64,000 nucleotides of DNA from Halichondria panicea (GCF_963675165.1 NC_087380.1:2501-66500), one strand, 5' to 3'; positions 12,596 to 25,170 are shown, counted from the stretch's first letter. The notes: generated by a model from the sequence alone, not told the origin. Numbers and translations: made by a program.

Positions 12596-13625
12596 CATGA
12601 CTTTGTCTCTCAGAGGTAGATCCACTCCATCCCCGGCCAATAACAGATCATCTCCTCCTCGATCAGAAAGCCAGCATTCTATGTTGCGGCCTGGAAGGCT
12701 AAGAATCATAGCACCATCCATACATCCATATAAAGTCAGTACCCAATGAATCATTACAATATGAAATACAGCAGATAATTGCATAATTATAGTGATGTAA
12801 CTAATGGCTTGGAGATCTATATAATCCTGTGCTCATTAAAGGGGCTGAATACCAGAAGATAGTACACTACATCACTTACATCATTATTATACTGACCCTT
12901 TCCTGTCGTATCTTGTAGTGCTCTTAGTACGTCAGCAGCCATTCAGTGATAAAAATTAAGAGTGGGGCGTCCCCCATAAAAGATGAAATGACAATAAAAT
13001 TATGAGAGTGATTGAATGCTGAATCCTGTGCTGTGCAGCGTTGAGTAGTTATCTGTGGTAAGACATGAGAGAACAATATAAGGACAGAGCTACTTTAACA
13101 CAAGGCTGTCACTATAATATAATGTCTAATTACCACCTTGCTAGCTATAGCGCTCACCAAAGGTGACAGCCGGCAGGGTACACCTCGTCTAACCATATCT
13201 CTCTTTGTCTCACATGACATACTTAATGTCTCGAATGACATGTGCTCTATCATGACATGCGCACCATGTAGAGCGCCATGAGTGAAGTGCGGCCTGGGAT
13301 CGAGGCTATGCATAGCTTTGATTGCCACAAAATAATAAGTGCCTCGAGAATTTCACGCTATGTAGGCGGTTGTGCCTCGAGGCCTGTACATTGGATACTA
13401 CATGGTGCAATACTCTGGTGCTATTTATATCGGTGAGACTACAATTATTCCTTGTAATTATTGCACACGGTGGGAGCCAGAGTACAGCCCCATCCGTACC
13501 CAGTAGTGGCCAAGAGTGGGCGGGCTACATAGTAATCAATAAGCAAAAATAATACAAATCACTGTGGGAAGGATCGATGGATGATGTGATAAAAATACGA
13601 AGAGACACTAAAATAAAGAGAATGT
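12596..13625. other. Intergenic, with one exon-like segment
   Basis: Most of this kilobase has no convincing gene. Bases 12,618-12,737 look like a possible + strand exon. They are preceded by 'tttgtctctcag' and followed by 'gtcagta', and encode a Ser/Pro/Arg-rich stretch (RSTPSPANNRSSPPRSES). No partner exons were found and the opposite strand is open too. A palindromic pair 'gtgcctcgag'/'gtgcctcgaggc' sits at about 13,340-13,382. The 3' UTR of the KDM4 gene probably occupies the right end. Confidence 0.4.
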
Positions 13626-14604
13626 TTACAGTTTGGCAGCAGACATTTCCTGCAGTGGGTAACAACAAAAAACTCACTCTAGAAATAATAGTTATGTGAT
13701 AGTTATTACCTTGAGAACTTTGCGAGGCAGTTTTTGTTTAGTGGAGTAGATATCAGTAGATACACTTACACAACCACCAGCCACACAAGATACCTACACA
13801 CACAAGCACACTGGATAACACACACACGCACACGCACAGAGGGAGAAACTTGCCTCATACAGTGAGCTGGCAATTTCTGATAAGAGAGTTGCATTGTACA
13901 GCTTTTCATCGGACCAACGTATGAGCACCTTACTCCCTGGGCTCAGAGCAGACGGACCCTTTGTGCGTGTGTGTGGGTGTGTGTGGGGGTGTGTGGGTGT
14001 GGAAGGGTATGTAGGTGTACCTCCACAATATCAGCAAGTGTGATATCAGAACACAGACTGCCATCATCAAACTCAACACGATAAGTAGCAACAGGTTCCA
14101 CACTCTTGACATGACCTGTTACATACCTACACACAGAGGAAGGAGGTCAAACAAAGGTCACTATTATAGAAGGGTAGTGTTTTCATATTTTTCTCTGTTT
14201 CTAGGATACTAATTTTCGGATTTGTAGCAAATTCATTAGCACAATATGAAGTTAAACGGAAAGTTTGAAGTCAGATACAGATAAGCTTGCTTAGCACACT
14301 CTCAAAAGCTCATGAATGCATTAGAGCAGACTTAATTTAGCTATATTAGTAACATTAAGGTACTAGCTAGCTGATAAGTACCTCTTGTCTTGAAGTACGT
14401 ACACTTCTTCCCCAGGACACAGAGTCTGTGTAGTGCCACACTGTCTCTGTTAGGATACAAGTAGGGATAAGCACACAGCATTGAGACAAGGGGGGCTACA
14501 CAACACAGCACACCCACCCACCCACACACACACACATACACACAGCATTGAGACAAGGGGGGCTACACAACACACCCACCACACACACGCACGCACGCAC
14601 GCGC

Positions 14605-14691
<87 letters not shown>

Positions 14692-14732
14692 GACAAGGGG
14701 GGCTACACAACACAGCACACCCACCCACACAC

Positions 14733-14779
<47 letters not shown>

Positions 14780-14820
14780 GACAAGGGGGGCTACACAACA
14801 CAGCACACGCACGCACGCGC

Positions 14821-14909
<89 letters not shown>

Positions 14910-17261
14910 GACAAGGGGGGCTACACAACACAGCACACCCACACACAGGCACACACTTACAGAGTGTCTAGAACACAGGAATCCTGATGCAGAACCACGT
15001 CTCTCTATGATGAGGCCTTTATACAATGCACAGCTCACATGCATGGGAGAGCAACACTTGGACTGTATGCATTGAACACAGATACCGTGACCACGTGAGG
15101 TGGTGTTGCCTGCCACACTAGGACATAGACTACACCGAAGCTTTCTTCTAGCTCTGGTGATATTGTCTGTAAGAACAGGCTCCCTCTTGGCAGGATCAGC
15201 AAGAGATACTTCAGGTATAGACACTGCACACACAAGATGTGCCCATTGTCCTCCATCAGTGGCTTTGAGGGCTCCTCCACGCAGTAAACACAGAGAGCAT
15301 TCTGCATCAGAGGCACCTACACAGCAGCGTGCACACAACCAATCCCCAGCCACCACACCACTAACTCCATAACAAGCTGCAAGGGATGACACACACATAC
15401 TGCTTGCACGTCATGCTTGCTGTGTTGACTTACACTTGTGTACAGATATAGAGCATTGATGACATACTAGGACCTTGTCTTCAGAGCTGCTAACAGAGGG
15501 AGGTAAACACACGAGTGCACGTTGTACCACCACTTTGAGTGGCTTAGTGGCTGCCTGGGATCTCAGACAAGAGGTCTTAGCTTCAAGCTCTTCCCTTGTC
15601 CATCTGTTATAAGGAGTAGGGGCTTCAAACATGGAGCACACACAACACATGCTGCCTTCTTGAGATATGACCTCGTTGAAGGCTTTCTCAACAGCAAAAT
15701 CCCGTGGCTCAGTTTGCCATAGGCCCTTCAACTTGACAGTCCAGTCCTGCACACAATAGTGCCAGCTAGTAGTACATGTACTCTAGCAAGCAACTTGTGT
15801 ACCTCTTGTAGTCTACTTCTCTTATTGGCAGTGTCTCCTTCTTCCTCTGGTAGTGGTGAGTTAGGCCTCTTCCTGTCCACTGGAACCAGCTGTGGGTGTG
15901 TGTGGGTGGGTGTGTGTGTATGGGTGGGTGGGTGTGTGGGTGTGCTCACAGCATCAAAGAGATCCATGTCTATTCTCACATTGTCTTCTTGACACAAGCA
16001 ACGTGATGCATTGCGTCCTAGCTCTACCCATCTAAGGCTTCCAAAGTTGGTTGACTCAGCACAGTTGAAACCGTGATTGAATCCAGCATGATATCCATAT
16101 GGGAAGGTGATGATGATCTCTCCACTCTCTTGTACTACCTGTGAATGGAACGATAAGGACTACATAACATAGGCCGCGTTAGGGACCTTGTTGAATGGTA
16201 TAGAGTGGTGCTTCAGAGTCGATGGAGAAATGACAGACATCTTATGTCTCAGGAAAGAAGAGCAACCATCAAAACAGTCTGGGAAGAGTCCCCTCGCCAG
16301 TCTCTCCAATCTCTGACCATGCACTGGTGGAATGGCGTACCTGTCACACACAGAAGGTGTGTGAGTAGTGAGGGCGTGTGAGTGGTAAGGGTGTGTACGG
16401 GACACACACACACTACATGTAACTCACCATGCTTTAGGAGCACCATAGTGAAGATAGTTGATGCTGTATAGATCCATGTCTTCTGTGTGCCAGGCAAACA
16501 ATGTCTTCCACATACCAAAGTAAAGATATGCTGAGTTGACTCCTGGGATGTTGACACCTTGTTCAGATAGACGGTTGAGTATAGAAGGGAGATGGTCAAT
16601 ATTCCATTCTTCCAGTACTGGGTCCATTAGACTACCAGCTAGGTCAGCACCATATAAGGGCGCATTGAACGTGACATTCTTCCAGAACTTGCGTTCTAGT
16701 TCCTCGTGATCTTTGGCTTTGGGGGGGCAATATCTGTGGGAGGTGGCAGGAAGATACTAGCAATGGACTCCCTCTAGGGGGGTACTAGCAATGGGCTCCC
16801 TCTACGGGGGTACTTACTTGTCACTGTTGGCCAATATCTTGTACTCTCTTACAGTGATAGGTTTCCGCTGAATGTTGTACACCTGATACACACCTTGCTG
16901 ACCCATGACTGTCTGTGATATAGGACTCTGAATAACCAAGTCTCCAACGTTGTCATAGTTTGATCGAGGGGTCCATTCTCTGGGGGGCACTATCTGTGTG
17001 TGTGTGTGTACACAGTATACACCGACTACCTTACTTTGTATGTGTGTACGTGTGTGCACGGTATAGTAACCACGCCCACATATGGAGGGGGAGCACTATA
17101 TTGATATAGGTACACAGTGACCACGCCCCCACCTTGGCTACACCACAATGATGAGCTCCTTGTTCCTCCATATAGGAGATAAAACCTTGGAAGTCTTGGA
17201 ACTGCTCCCAAGTTGGAGTAAAAGTCATTATTCCGCCATTACCGAGTGTCCAAGCCGCCAT
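13626..17261 (-). CDS. KDM4: KDM4-type lysine-specific histone demethylase (JmjN-JmjC-PHD-Tudor)
   Basis: Multi-exon gene on the minus strand, with ATG at 17,261 and TAA at 13,626-13,628. In order it encodes a JmjN motif ([14 protein letters not shown], then IVPPREW) and a JmjC domain with the iron-binding HTE ([18 protein letters not shown]) and distal His ([16 protein letters not shown]). The zinc residues of this family are present ([18 protein letters not shown]). A linker follows, then a PHD and an extended PHD ([31 protein letters not shown]). A double Tudor comes last ([39 protein letters not shown]). The enzyme is expected to remove methyl groups from H3K9/H3K36 in the nucleus using Fe(II) and 2-oxoglutarate. 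At roughly 700 residues it is shorter than human KDM4A because the central linker is short. The final exon adds only EMSAAKL. Some exon edges are approximate. Confidence 0.95.
14475..14945. repeat. Compound (CA)n satellite in a KDM4 intron
   Basis: Five copies of a 'attgagacaaggggggctac'-type core start near 14,481, 14,546, 14,688, 14,775 and 14,904. They are separated by (CA)n tracts of up to about 90 bp and some (CACG)n. It lies between the extended PHD exon and the Tudor exon, with no coding potential beyond low-complexity artefacts. Confidence 0.95.
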
Positions 17262-17470
17262 CTTCAGAGAAGCTAGACAAGTTAAGAGAGAGCTAGCTAG
17301 TATTATAGTGAACAGCTAGTATTTTTTACTTTTTGTCCACGCCCACATTATGTTCCCAAGGGCTTGGGCCAAGCCATTATTTTTCCATTGTAACGCAATA
17401 ATGTATGTACTTTGACCCCAGGGTAGGCATTACCAAGAATGCTTCACCAGCTAGATTGAGCTAGAATGCA
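17262..17470. promoter_or_regulatory. Divergent promoter between KDM4 and the TTF1-like gene
   Basis: Only 209 bp separate the two start codons, which point away from each other. The interval must hold both 5' UTRs and promoter elements. It contains AT-rich stretches ('agtattttttactttttg', 'ccattatttttccattg'). No specific factor site is assigned. Confidence 0.6.
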
Positions 17471-18676
17471 ATGGCAGATGATGGTACAGGTAAAGAGGAC
17501 GGGTACAAAGATCTCCACGAACGGTGGGTGAGAGGACTGCCTTTAGCAGAGCTTGACACACAAGGTACCGCCCTAGCGCCAGAGCCTCACTCACTCACAC
17601 TCATCCAGTTGGTAGCTGTAAGAGAGGACGATGGAGTCCTGATGAGCTAGCACTCCTCAGAAGCAACGTGGACCACTTCATCCAGGTATTATATGCTTCA
17701 CAACACGTGTCCTATTAATATGGTGATTACAGGAGAACGACGTTCGTGATTTGGATGAGTTCATATTCTCTAGGAAACGAGGAGAAAGAAGTGATTTCTA
17801 CCGAGATATTGGTGAGTGCAGGTTTAGAGTATGTCCTCTCATTCTTTGTAACCCATGCAGCTAAAGGAATACAACGTCCAATCTTCACCATATACACAAA
17901 AGTCATTCATTTGTTTAACGTGCGGAACTACGTCGGTAGATGGAGTAGTAGTCAAGAAAAAGAGCTTATGAGGTAAAGTCAGAGGTCAAGGGTTAAAGGT
18001 TAGAGGTACAGTGTACCAACATTATGCAGACTACAAGGTCTCCATGGCAACAGATGGTCCATTATTGGGAGAGAATTAGGTGTGAGTGGGCGTGCTGCTC
18101 AGGACAAGTACAGGAATCTCAAGCACAGAGAACGTGTTGGTAATCCATTCCTAGTGCTTGTATATAAATATGTAGTCTTGTGTGCAGGAAAGTGGAGTGT
18201 TTGTGAGGAAGAGAGGTTGAGTGGGGCTGTGAGATCACTTGGAACTGAGTCTTGGCAGAACATAGCTGAGTGCGTACGTACAAGAAATGGTTTCCAATGT
18301 CGTCAGAAGTGGGTGCACTTGCAAGCATGGCGGGAGAGTGGTGGGGAGAAGACATGGAGCGAATGTGATGATGTTCAACTGCTGCATAGCCTTGCTGGTG
18401 CGTGTGTGGAGACAGAGGATGCAGTCAAGTGGGCGTGTCTATGTGAGGGCTGGGAGGCAGCACGATCTGCCAGCTATCTACGCACTAAATGGACTGCTTT
18501 AAGGAGAGGTGTTCCACGCTACCAACACAATACGTTCTCTGGTACAGCCACCATTATTACTGTGTATGATATATACTCATGACCAAACTGTAGATAACCT
18601 GGAATATCTGTTGGAACACAGACTACCTGCACTGGAGAGATTGGTCCATCAAAACTTCTCTCATTCAGTTAACTAG
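17471..18676 (+). CDS. TTF1-like Myb/SANT DNA-binding protein
   Basis: Exons joined in phase start MADDGTGKEDGYKDLHERW and include GRWSPDELALLRSNVDHF, DLDEFIFSRKRGERSDFYRDI, GIQRPIFTIYTKVIHLF and NVRNYVGRWSS. Myb-like repeats follow (LHGNRWSIIGRELGVSGRAA; GKWSVCEEERLSGAVRSLG with FQCRQKW). The layout matches animal transcription termination factor 1 and its relatives (fungal Reb1, DMTF1), which bind rDNA terminators and stop RNA polymerase I. Best model: first intron 17,565-17,609 (about 45 bp). A last intron begins with gtacag at about 18,531 and ends at 18,589, and the C-terminus is DNLEYLLEHRLPALERL before TAG at 18,674. If that intron is retained the protein ends at 18,582. DMTF1 is the main alternative. 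Confidence 0.8.
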
Positions 18677-18839
18677 ACAGGTGGACTGAACGCTATATGC
18701 TTACATTCTTTTGTTAGCATGCAGGCAATCATGTATATGGCTCTCCTTTCATAATCTGTTGCTTAATTGGCTTGTAATGAAAATATAAAAAATTGTTATG
18801 ACCTGTTAATCTTTGACCTGTTAATCTTGTGTATATGTA

Positions 18840-19106
18840 CAGTAGAACCTCGATTATCCGGACACCTTGGTTCCAGAAGCAGGCCGGATAAGTGAATATG
18901 CCGGATAATCGAATAGATAACCACGCCTTGATCCACCCACTTTATTGATAAACAGCAGTGCCACATGGTTGTCTGCGCATGCGCAGAAGATAAGCAGGCA
19001 TGTCTCCATGGTAACAGCTGCAACCCTCGTGCTGGTTTGAGGGACACGCCCATTTTCTGATCTGATAACAATAAAACTGCCAAGCCGGATAATCGAGGTT
19101 CTACTG
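18840..19106. mobile_element. MITE, 267 bp, pogo/Tc1-mariner-like termini
   Basis: The terminal inverted repeats are 'cagtagaacctcgattatcc' at 18,840 and its complement 'ggataatcgaggttctactg' ending at 19,106, flanked by TA on both sides. A further internal 'ccggataatcgaa' copy lies near 18,900. The TA target duplication and CAGTA... ends fit the Tc1/mariner-pogo group. It is too short to code for a transposase. It sits between the convergent 3' ends of the TTF1-like and transportin genes. The rest of 18,677-19,584 has no gene. Confidence 0.9.
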
Positions 19107-19584
19107 TACTTTGATTATGAGCTGACAGAATAGACTCCTCCCACTGGAGTGGGCTTCAATAAGATTATCAGAATAGTCATTTCATTCACAGAACTTGTAT
19201 AATCATTCTTTATTCCATGCATAATTATGAGTACAATTTTCTTAATGCAACAATGATCTCATAAAAACATACAAGCATAGTACAAAAGCGAGCAATAAAT
19301 AATACACCTACTAGAGCAGGCCAGCCTAGGCTGGAGGCTAAAAGCAGTACTTTGTCTACAATGAAAATCAGTCCTAGTGCCTCAGGGGCAACGGAAAAAG
19401 AAAATTTGCCTCCAAACAAAAAAGAAAATGACCTTTTCTTGCTCTGTGAATTGGCCTAGGGATCATGCACACACGAACTGAACACATATTGTCATCGGGC
19501 CGACGGGTTGGGCCTGTGGCAGGAATAAAGGCAATAGTGAGAGCCAAGGTGGCCAGTTCACACACACAGACACAACATACCTAG

Positions 19585-21245
19585 CTAGACACCATAGGTA
19601 ACCGCCAGCTTGTCCCTCAAAACAGCAGGAAACTGGTCAGCAAACGCTTTCCAGTTCGAGTCACCCACTTCATTCTTGAAGCCATGCAAGATCTGCACAT
19701 ACACACAGCATTAGCATATGGACAAGTAGATATAGTGTACCTTGTGGAATATTGCCTTTAAGTCATCTTTAGGAACAGACCAAGAAGCTATGGCATCACA
19801 GAAGAACATAAAGTGCTGCAAGATACCAGATGGATTCACACTGATCAAAGAACACACTCCACGAAAGGCAGAATCCTTTTCATCATTGTCTCGAATATTG
19901 CGCAGTGTAGTACACCACATGGCAATGAAGGAAGGTAGGTAGGGGGCCACTTCTGTAGGGCATACTAGACCAAGTCGACCAATCGTAATGGCTGTATTTT
20001 CGAGGAGGGTCTTAGGAGTACCAGGACGGTTGATGTTGTCAATGAGTTGAGAGAGGACCAGAGAATGATAGTCCTTCATGCCAGCTCCTAACTGAATACA
20101 CAGCTCACCAATGGCCCAGGTGGCATTATTGCACACAGAGATCATGAGTGGATTCAGATTCTTGCTCAATACACTCATAAAGTCACCTGTAGTGATGTCA
20201 TACGCACACACAGTCACAGTGACACACACATCACAGTAGTCTGAGCACAATATGCACATTTTTGGGATACATGTAAGAATTTTCCTGGCATAATTGTCCG
20301 GGTGTTTTGTGAGTACCGAGTCAGTGGTATGAATTATACGCGTTACTGGTCATTTTGAAGTAGAGGATAACATTTTGCTAAAAAAAGGTCAACTGTTATT
20401 TCAATACCTGTAAAATTGCCAGCTATGGACACTCAGTCATACAACTAGTACCTGAATGCAAAAAAAGGGGGGGGGGGGGGGATTGGAGCTAGGGGGGATC
20501 TCCTTTCCCCCTGTATGACACCCAGCTGGCTGATAATAGGCAAGTTGACCAAATAATAAATACATGTAGACTGTTATTTTGAGGCTATGTCTCGAGCATC
20601 AAAGCAGGCCTATACACACATGCTTACCAATGCTGGGATAGACATGTTGGAAGCAAGCTTTAGTGATGTCCCCTAATAGAGCAAACGAGGACTGTCTGAC
20701 TTCAGCAGTGTCATCTTGCATGCATTGATACAACAGTGTGAGCAGGTTGCTCTGTACCAACAGCTTCTCTATGTGTGTCTGTAATCCCTCTGCCAGGCCT
20801 GACAATAGGTCCAGTGCTACTATCATAAACTCCTTGTCTGGAGGTGCCATATTCTCCCGATTAGCTAGTGCCACTTGTGTTTGGTGGAGGTTTTGTGCGA
20901 CCAATGAAACGCAGCGCTGGAACACAGTCTCACAATATGGGAGGAAGCCAGACTGCAACGCTGTGGCAACCGAAGACAAACACTGTGGAGGGTAGTGTGT
21001 GTGTGTGTGTGTGTGTGGAGGGGGTGAACGCACACATCTGGTACTTTTAACGGGAAAATAAAAAAAAATGTGTTTACAAACGCTGGCTACAGGTAGGATG
21101 TGTCTATGTGTCTATATAGAGAGCAGCTTACCTCTAACAGTGGGAAAAGATCTTTGTCTTCATCTTTGAGAGTATTCCACTTGTCAATAAGCGGAGGCAT
21201 CAGCTCTTGTATGTACTCCTATACACAGGGCACACAGGACAAGTG

Positions 21246-21284
<39 letters not shown>

Positions 21285-21432
21285 ACAAGTGGTACACACA
21301 CACACAGGGCACACGGGACAAGTGGTACACACACACACACACACAGGGCGCACGTGACAAGTGGTACACACAGGGCACACAGGGCACACAGGACAAGTGG
21401 TACACACACACACAGGGCACACATGACAAGTG

Positions 21433-21475
<43 letters not shown>

Positions 21476-23188
21476 GCACACAGGGCACACAGGACAAGTG
21501 GTACACACACACACACAGGGCACACATGACAAGTGGTACACACACACACACACACAGGGCACACAGGACAAGTGGTACACACAGGGCACACAGGACAAGT
21601 GGTACACACACAGGGCACACATGACAAGTGGTGCACACAGGGCACACAGGGCACACAGGACAAGTGGTACACACACACACAGGGCACACATGACAAGTTT
21701 TACACACACACACAGGGCAGACATGACAAGTGGTACACACACACAGGGCACACACTCACTGGCTTGTTGAGGTGGTTGCCTACAGAGTCTGCCAGAGTGC
21801 CAATAGCATCATAAAGCATGATGAGGTTCTTAGTCTGATAGCGCCTGAAAGCACTCATCAAGACCTTGAGGATGTCCCCCAGATAAGGTACTAGCTCTGT
21901 ACAAGCATCTTCCTCCAGAGTAGCAAACGCACTGCAAGCCGCTTCCTGTACTCTCTTGTTAGGATCCAGTATCCTCTTGAGTAGCTATAGAGATGAGGAT
22001 TAGACACACTAGTATATTGTACTGTGTCACCAACCTCTGCCATGAGCTGCTGGAGGTGTTGGTTGTCAGCAATGAGCCAATGAGAGTATCTACTCAATGT
22101 CCAACAAGTGATGGAGCGCACTAAAGCCTTGCCATCAGATAGAGAGTTGATGAGATACGGGACCACCTCTGGAAGCTGTGGGATCATGCCCTCCATACAA
22201 CCCTCAGACACTGCACCTAGAGCAAGGATAGCTGACTCTTTAACCAGCCAATCACTAGACAGTAGGTTCTGCTTGAGTATGGGCAGTAGTACAGGGAGCA
22301 GGCTTTCGTGGAACACACAAGACAACACATCCAGAGCTGCAGCAGAACACTTGCGCAGGTTCCAGTCAGTCAGAGCCTCTTTCCTCATGTCATCCTCATC
22401 ATCAGAATCACTCAGATCACCGCCACCTTGTGTTTTAGCCTTGTGGAATCGTGGTCTTATATCTGTCTCCTTGTCTGGAACATCTTGGTCATCCACATCA
22501 CACTAGCGGGGGGGCAGAGGGGGGTAATATGTGGGGGGCAGAGGGGGTAATGGGGGGGTACCTTTAACAAGAGGACATCATAACCAGAGTATTTCATGCC
22601 ATTGAGCAGCACAGGCACCACCCTGCACAGAGAGAGGGGAGTAAGACAGGCACGCACTATAGTGGTAGCACTGAACCTGTGTAGGTAAGGGGAGAGAGCC
22701 TCCAAACAGATGGACTGGTCTGCTAATGTCAGCCAGAACTCACAAGCTTCAAGTGAAACCACCTCATTGCTATCCTGAGTGCGTATGAGCATATACTCCA
22801 CTATAGGATGGATGTGTGGGAGTAGATCAGAGGCCCCCACTTCCACCAGCTGCACTAGAGCCCTGCACACATTCTTACGCACCTCTCCACTGTCATCACC
22901 ACTGGCTGAGAATAGACCCTGTGTATGTGTGTTAGGGTTAGGGGTGTCAGTACATCTGCACACACACGCACCTCTATAAGGGGCACTATGTTGAGGACCA
23001 GAGCTGGTGGTTGGCTAGTGATGAACTGATTACAGCAGGCAATGGCATGGGAACGAATGACCGGGTTCTGATGATGGAAGTACTGAATGAACTTTGGAAT
23101 GAGAACATTGAGAGGACGATTGAGAGCATCAGAGTCAAGTTGGTCCGAGCAATCTTCACAGATCTTCAAGAGTGTACTAAACGCCCCC

Positions 23189-23242
<54 letters not shown>

Positions 23243-23819
23243 CAACACAAGTAACAACAGTAGTTAGAACCACTTACTTCACAGGCGAATGTATCAGGAG
23301 AGTCAATGAGTTGACAGAGTGCTGGTAATAGCTCTGGCCAGTGAACCAACTCTCCCCTGTTAGCTATAGTGCTAATCAGGGTACCAACGGTCGCACGGAT
23401 GAGAGCTGATGGATCACCTACTATCTGCAAGCTTTCAGATTTTATGAAGGTCTTAATCTCTGGGGGGAAGCCAACGTAATGCTGCTTGACATTATTCTTG
23501 AGTATGAGTCCAGCAATAGCCCTCGTGGGTTCGTCCAACACATTGTGAGTCTTTAGCTTGGTGAGCACAAACACAAGGTAGTTGTTGAAGTCAGGATATT
23601 GGTTGAGGGCTTCCAGTCGCTGCACACACACACAGTGCTCATTATACACATGTACCTTGTATTAGCCTATGTGTGTGTGTGTGTGTGTGTGTATGTTGTG
23701 TACGTGTGTTTGTGTACCTGCTCTACAGATCTCTGTGTTTCAGTGTCAGCGCTCGCTTGACTCTCGCGAAGTAACTGGACAATCTGCGTTAAGCTCGCCT
23801 CGTCAGGACTCCAAGACAT
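19585..23819 (-). CDS. TNPO1: Transportin-1/2 (karyopherin beta-2), nuclear import receptor
   Basis: Multi-exon minus-strand gene, ATG at 23,819 ([20 protein letters not shown]) and TAG at 19,585-19,587 (DKLAVTYGV). Strong family blocks run along its full length: [80 protein letters not shown]. An acidic stretch ([10 protein letters not shown]) corresponds to the shorter form of the HEAT-8 loop. [71 protein letters not shown] and [19 protein letters not shown] follow. The protein is a HEAT-repeat solenoid that carries PY-NLS cargoes (hnRNPs and others) through nuclear pores and releases them on RanGTP. Transportin 1 and 2 are vertebrate duplicates, so a single pro-orthologue is expected. No frameshift was seen. 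Confidence 0.96.
21219..21760. repeat. Irregular minisatellite with CA tracts in a transportin intron
   Basis: About 16 copies of 'gggcacac(a/g)(g/t)gacaagtggtacac' separated by (CA)n of varying length, plus 'cagggcacacagggcacac' duplications. It is intronic, immediately upstream (in gene direction) of the exon encoding [14 protein letters not shown]. Long frames through it on both strands are repeat artefacts. Confidence 0.93.
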
Positions 23820-23994
23820 GGCTGCTAATATCCTCACAACGTACTCTCCACACAATGTACAGGGTCGGCCGGATCCGGAACAGCTAGCTACACAAGGCTA
23901 TCTCTTTAGCCTCGACCACGTGGCCACTATCTCTAGCCCCGCCCCTTTAGTTAATGAGGGGGGGGGCTTCATACGACCCCTTACCAAATACTGT
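23820..23994. promoter_or_regulatory. Divergent promoter between transportin and SPAG16
   Basis: The transportin start codon and the first plausible SPAG16 start are 175 bp apart on opposite strands. The sequence has a G-run ('gaggggggggg' near 23,956) and CG-containing stretches such as 'ggtcggccggatccgg'. A + strand ATG also overlaps the transportin ATG within the word 'catg' (23,817-23,820) and opens a frame reaching SPAG16 exon 1. Confidence 0.55.
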
Positions 23995-25127
23995 ATGATT
24001 GCCATAGCAACACAGACGTTACAACAAATGGAAGACACTTACTACTTGCAAGGTATGTACATGATGGTAGACTAGCTATTATCAACTCTGCTTGTGTAGA
24101 GGAGCTGTTGGAGGGGGACAGTGATGATGGCTTCACATATGAAGAGGTGAGGATATACTATAAACTAGTATACCCCTAACCCCCCCCCCCCCACATTAGG
24201 TGCCAGTGAGTGAGAGTGTGTCCTCTGGTGAGTGAGTGTGTGTGTGTGTGTGTGTGTGTGTTGTGTGTGGAGGTGTGTGTACTGTGAGAAGTGTGTGTGT
24301 GTGTGTGTGTTGTGTGTGTACTGTGAGAAGTGTGTGTGCAGGTGATGAGGATCTTAGTGCTGCTGTACAGAATGTAACAGCAGGTATCAAAGCAACCCCA
24401 GCTACAGCCTCCCTACCAGACACTGTGAGTGTGTGTGTGTGCGTCATATCTTGTCATTGTGTGTCATGCAGGCCCATGCTGAAGTGGTGGAGGACTTTGT
24501 ACGCAACTATCTAGTGCAGAATGGACTCTTGGATACTGCCGGTGTGTTTGAGAGAGAATGGTATCAGAGAATGGGAAGTGGACACAGTCAACTCCCTCAT
24601 GTGTATGCTCAGTAAGCCTCTCACACACACTAGCGGCTCTATACCCAGTGCCCCCCTAGGAACAGGCTCCTGGAGGTATCACTGGAGGAGACCTCTGCCC
24701 AACTAGAGCGTTACAAAGAGGCTGCAAGGTAACGTGTGATCACACTTAGTAGTAGCTACACCGTGAGTACAGGTTGGCTAAAGAGAGGTGTGTTCGGATG
24801 CAGAAGGAGCGTGATTATCATCGCATGCACCACAGGAGAGTGGTACAAGAGAAGGACAAGCTGCTCTCTGACCTCAAGAGGTGACCCCTCCCTCCCTCTA
24901 CTAACATTACCATTGTCCACACAGAATGAAGAGTCACTATAGTACTTATGAGCCAGTGCTACAACAGCTACAACACAAGTACCAGGTACTGCACATGTGC
25001 TATTATGAGTGTGAGTCCTTCATGCTATGCACGTGGTGATGCAGACTGTGACTAGAGAGAAGATGCTGGTGTGTTTGGAGAGGGACAGGGCAGTCTCTGA
25101 GGTGACACACACACACACACACACACG

Positions 25128-25170
<43 letters not shown>

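Noticed and set aside
13095-13552. Two frames of about 77 codons on opposite strands
   Set aside because: No domain, no splice-phase partners and no compositional sign of coding. Left as intergenic.
14450-14914. Long frames of Cys-Val or Thr-His repeats
   Set aside because: Translation of (CA)n/(GT)n microsatellite DNA in an intron. The same applies at 21,184-21,770, 25,003-25,331, 35,655-35,850 and 49,269-49,754.
18796-19083. 95-codon minus-strand frame
   Set aside because: It lies in the 267-bp MITE and ends in its inverted repeats. It has no transposase motif.
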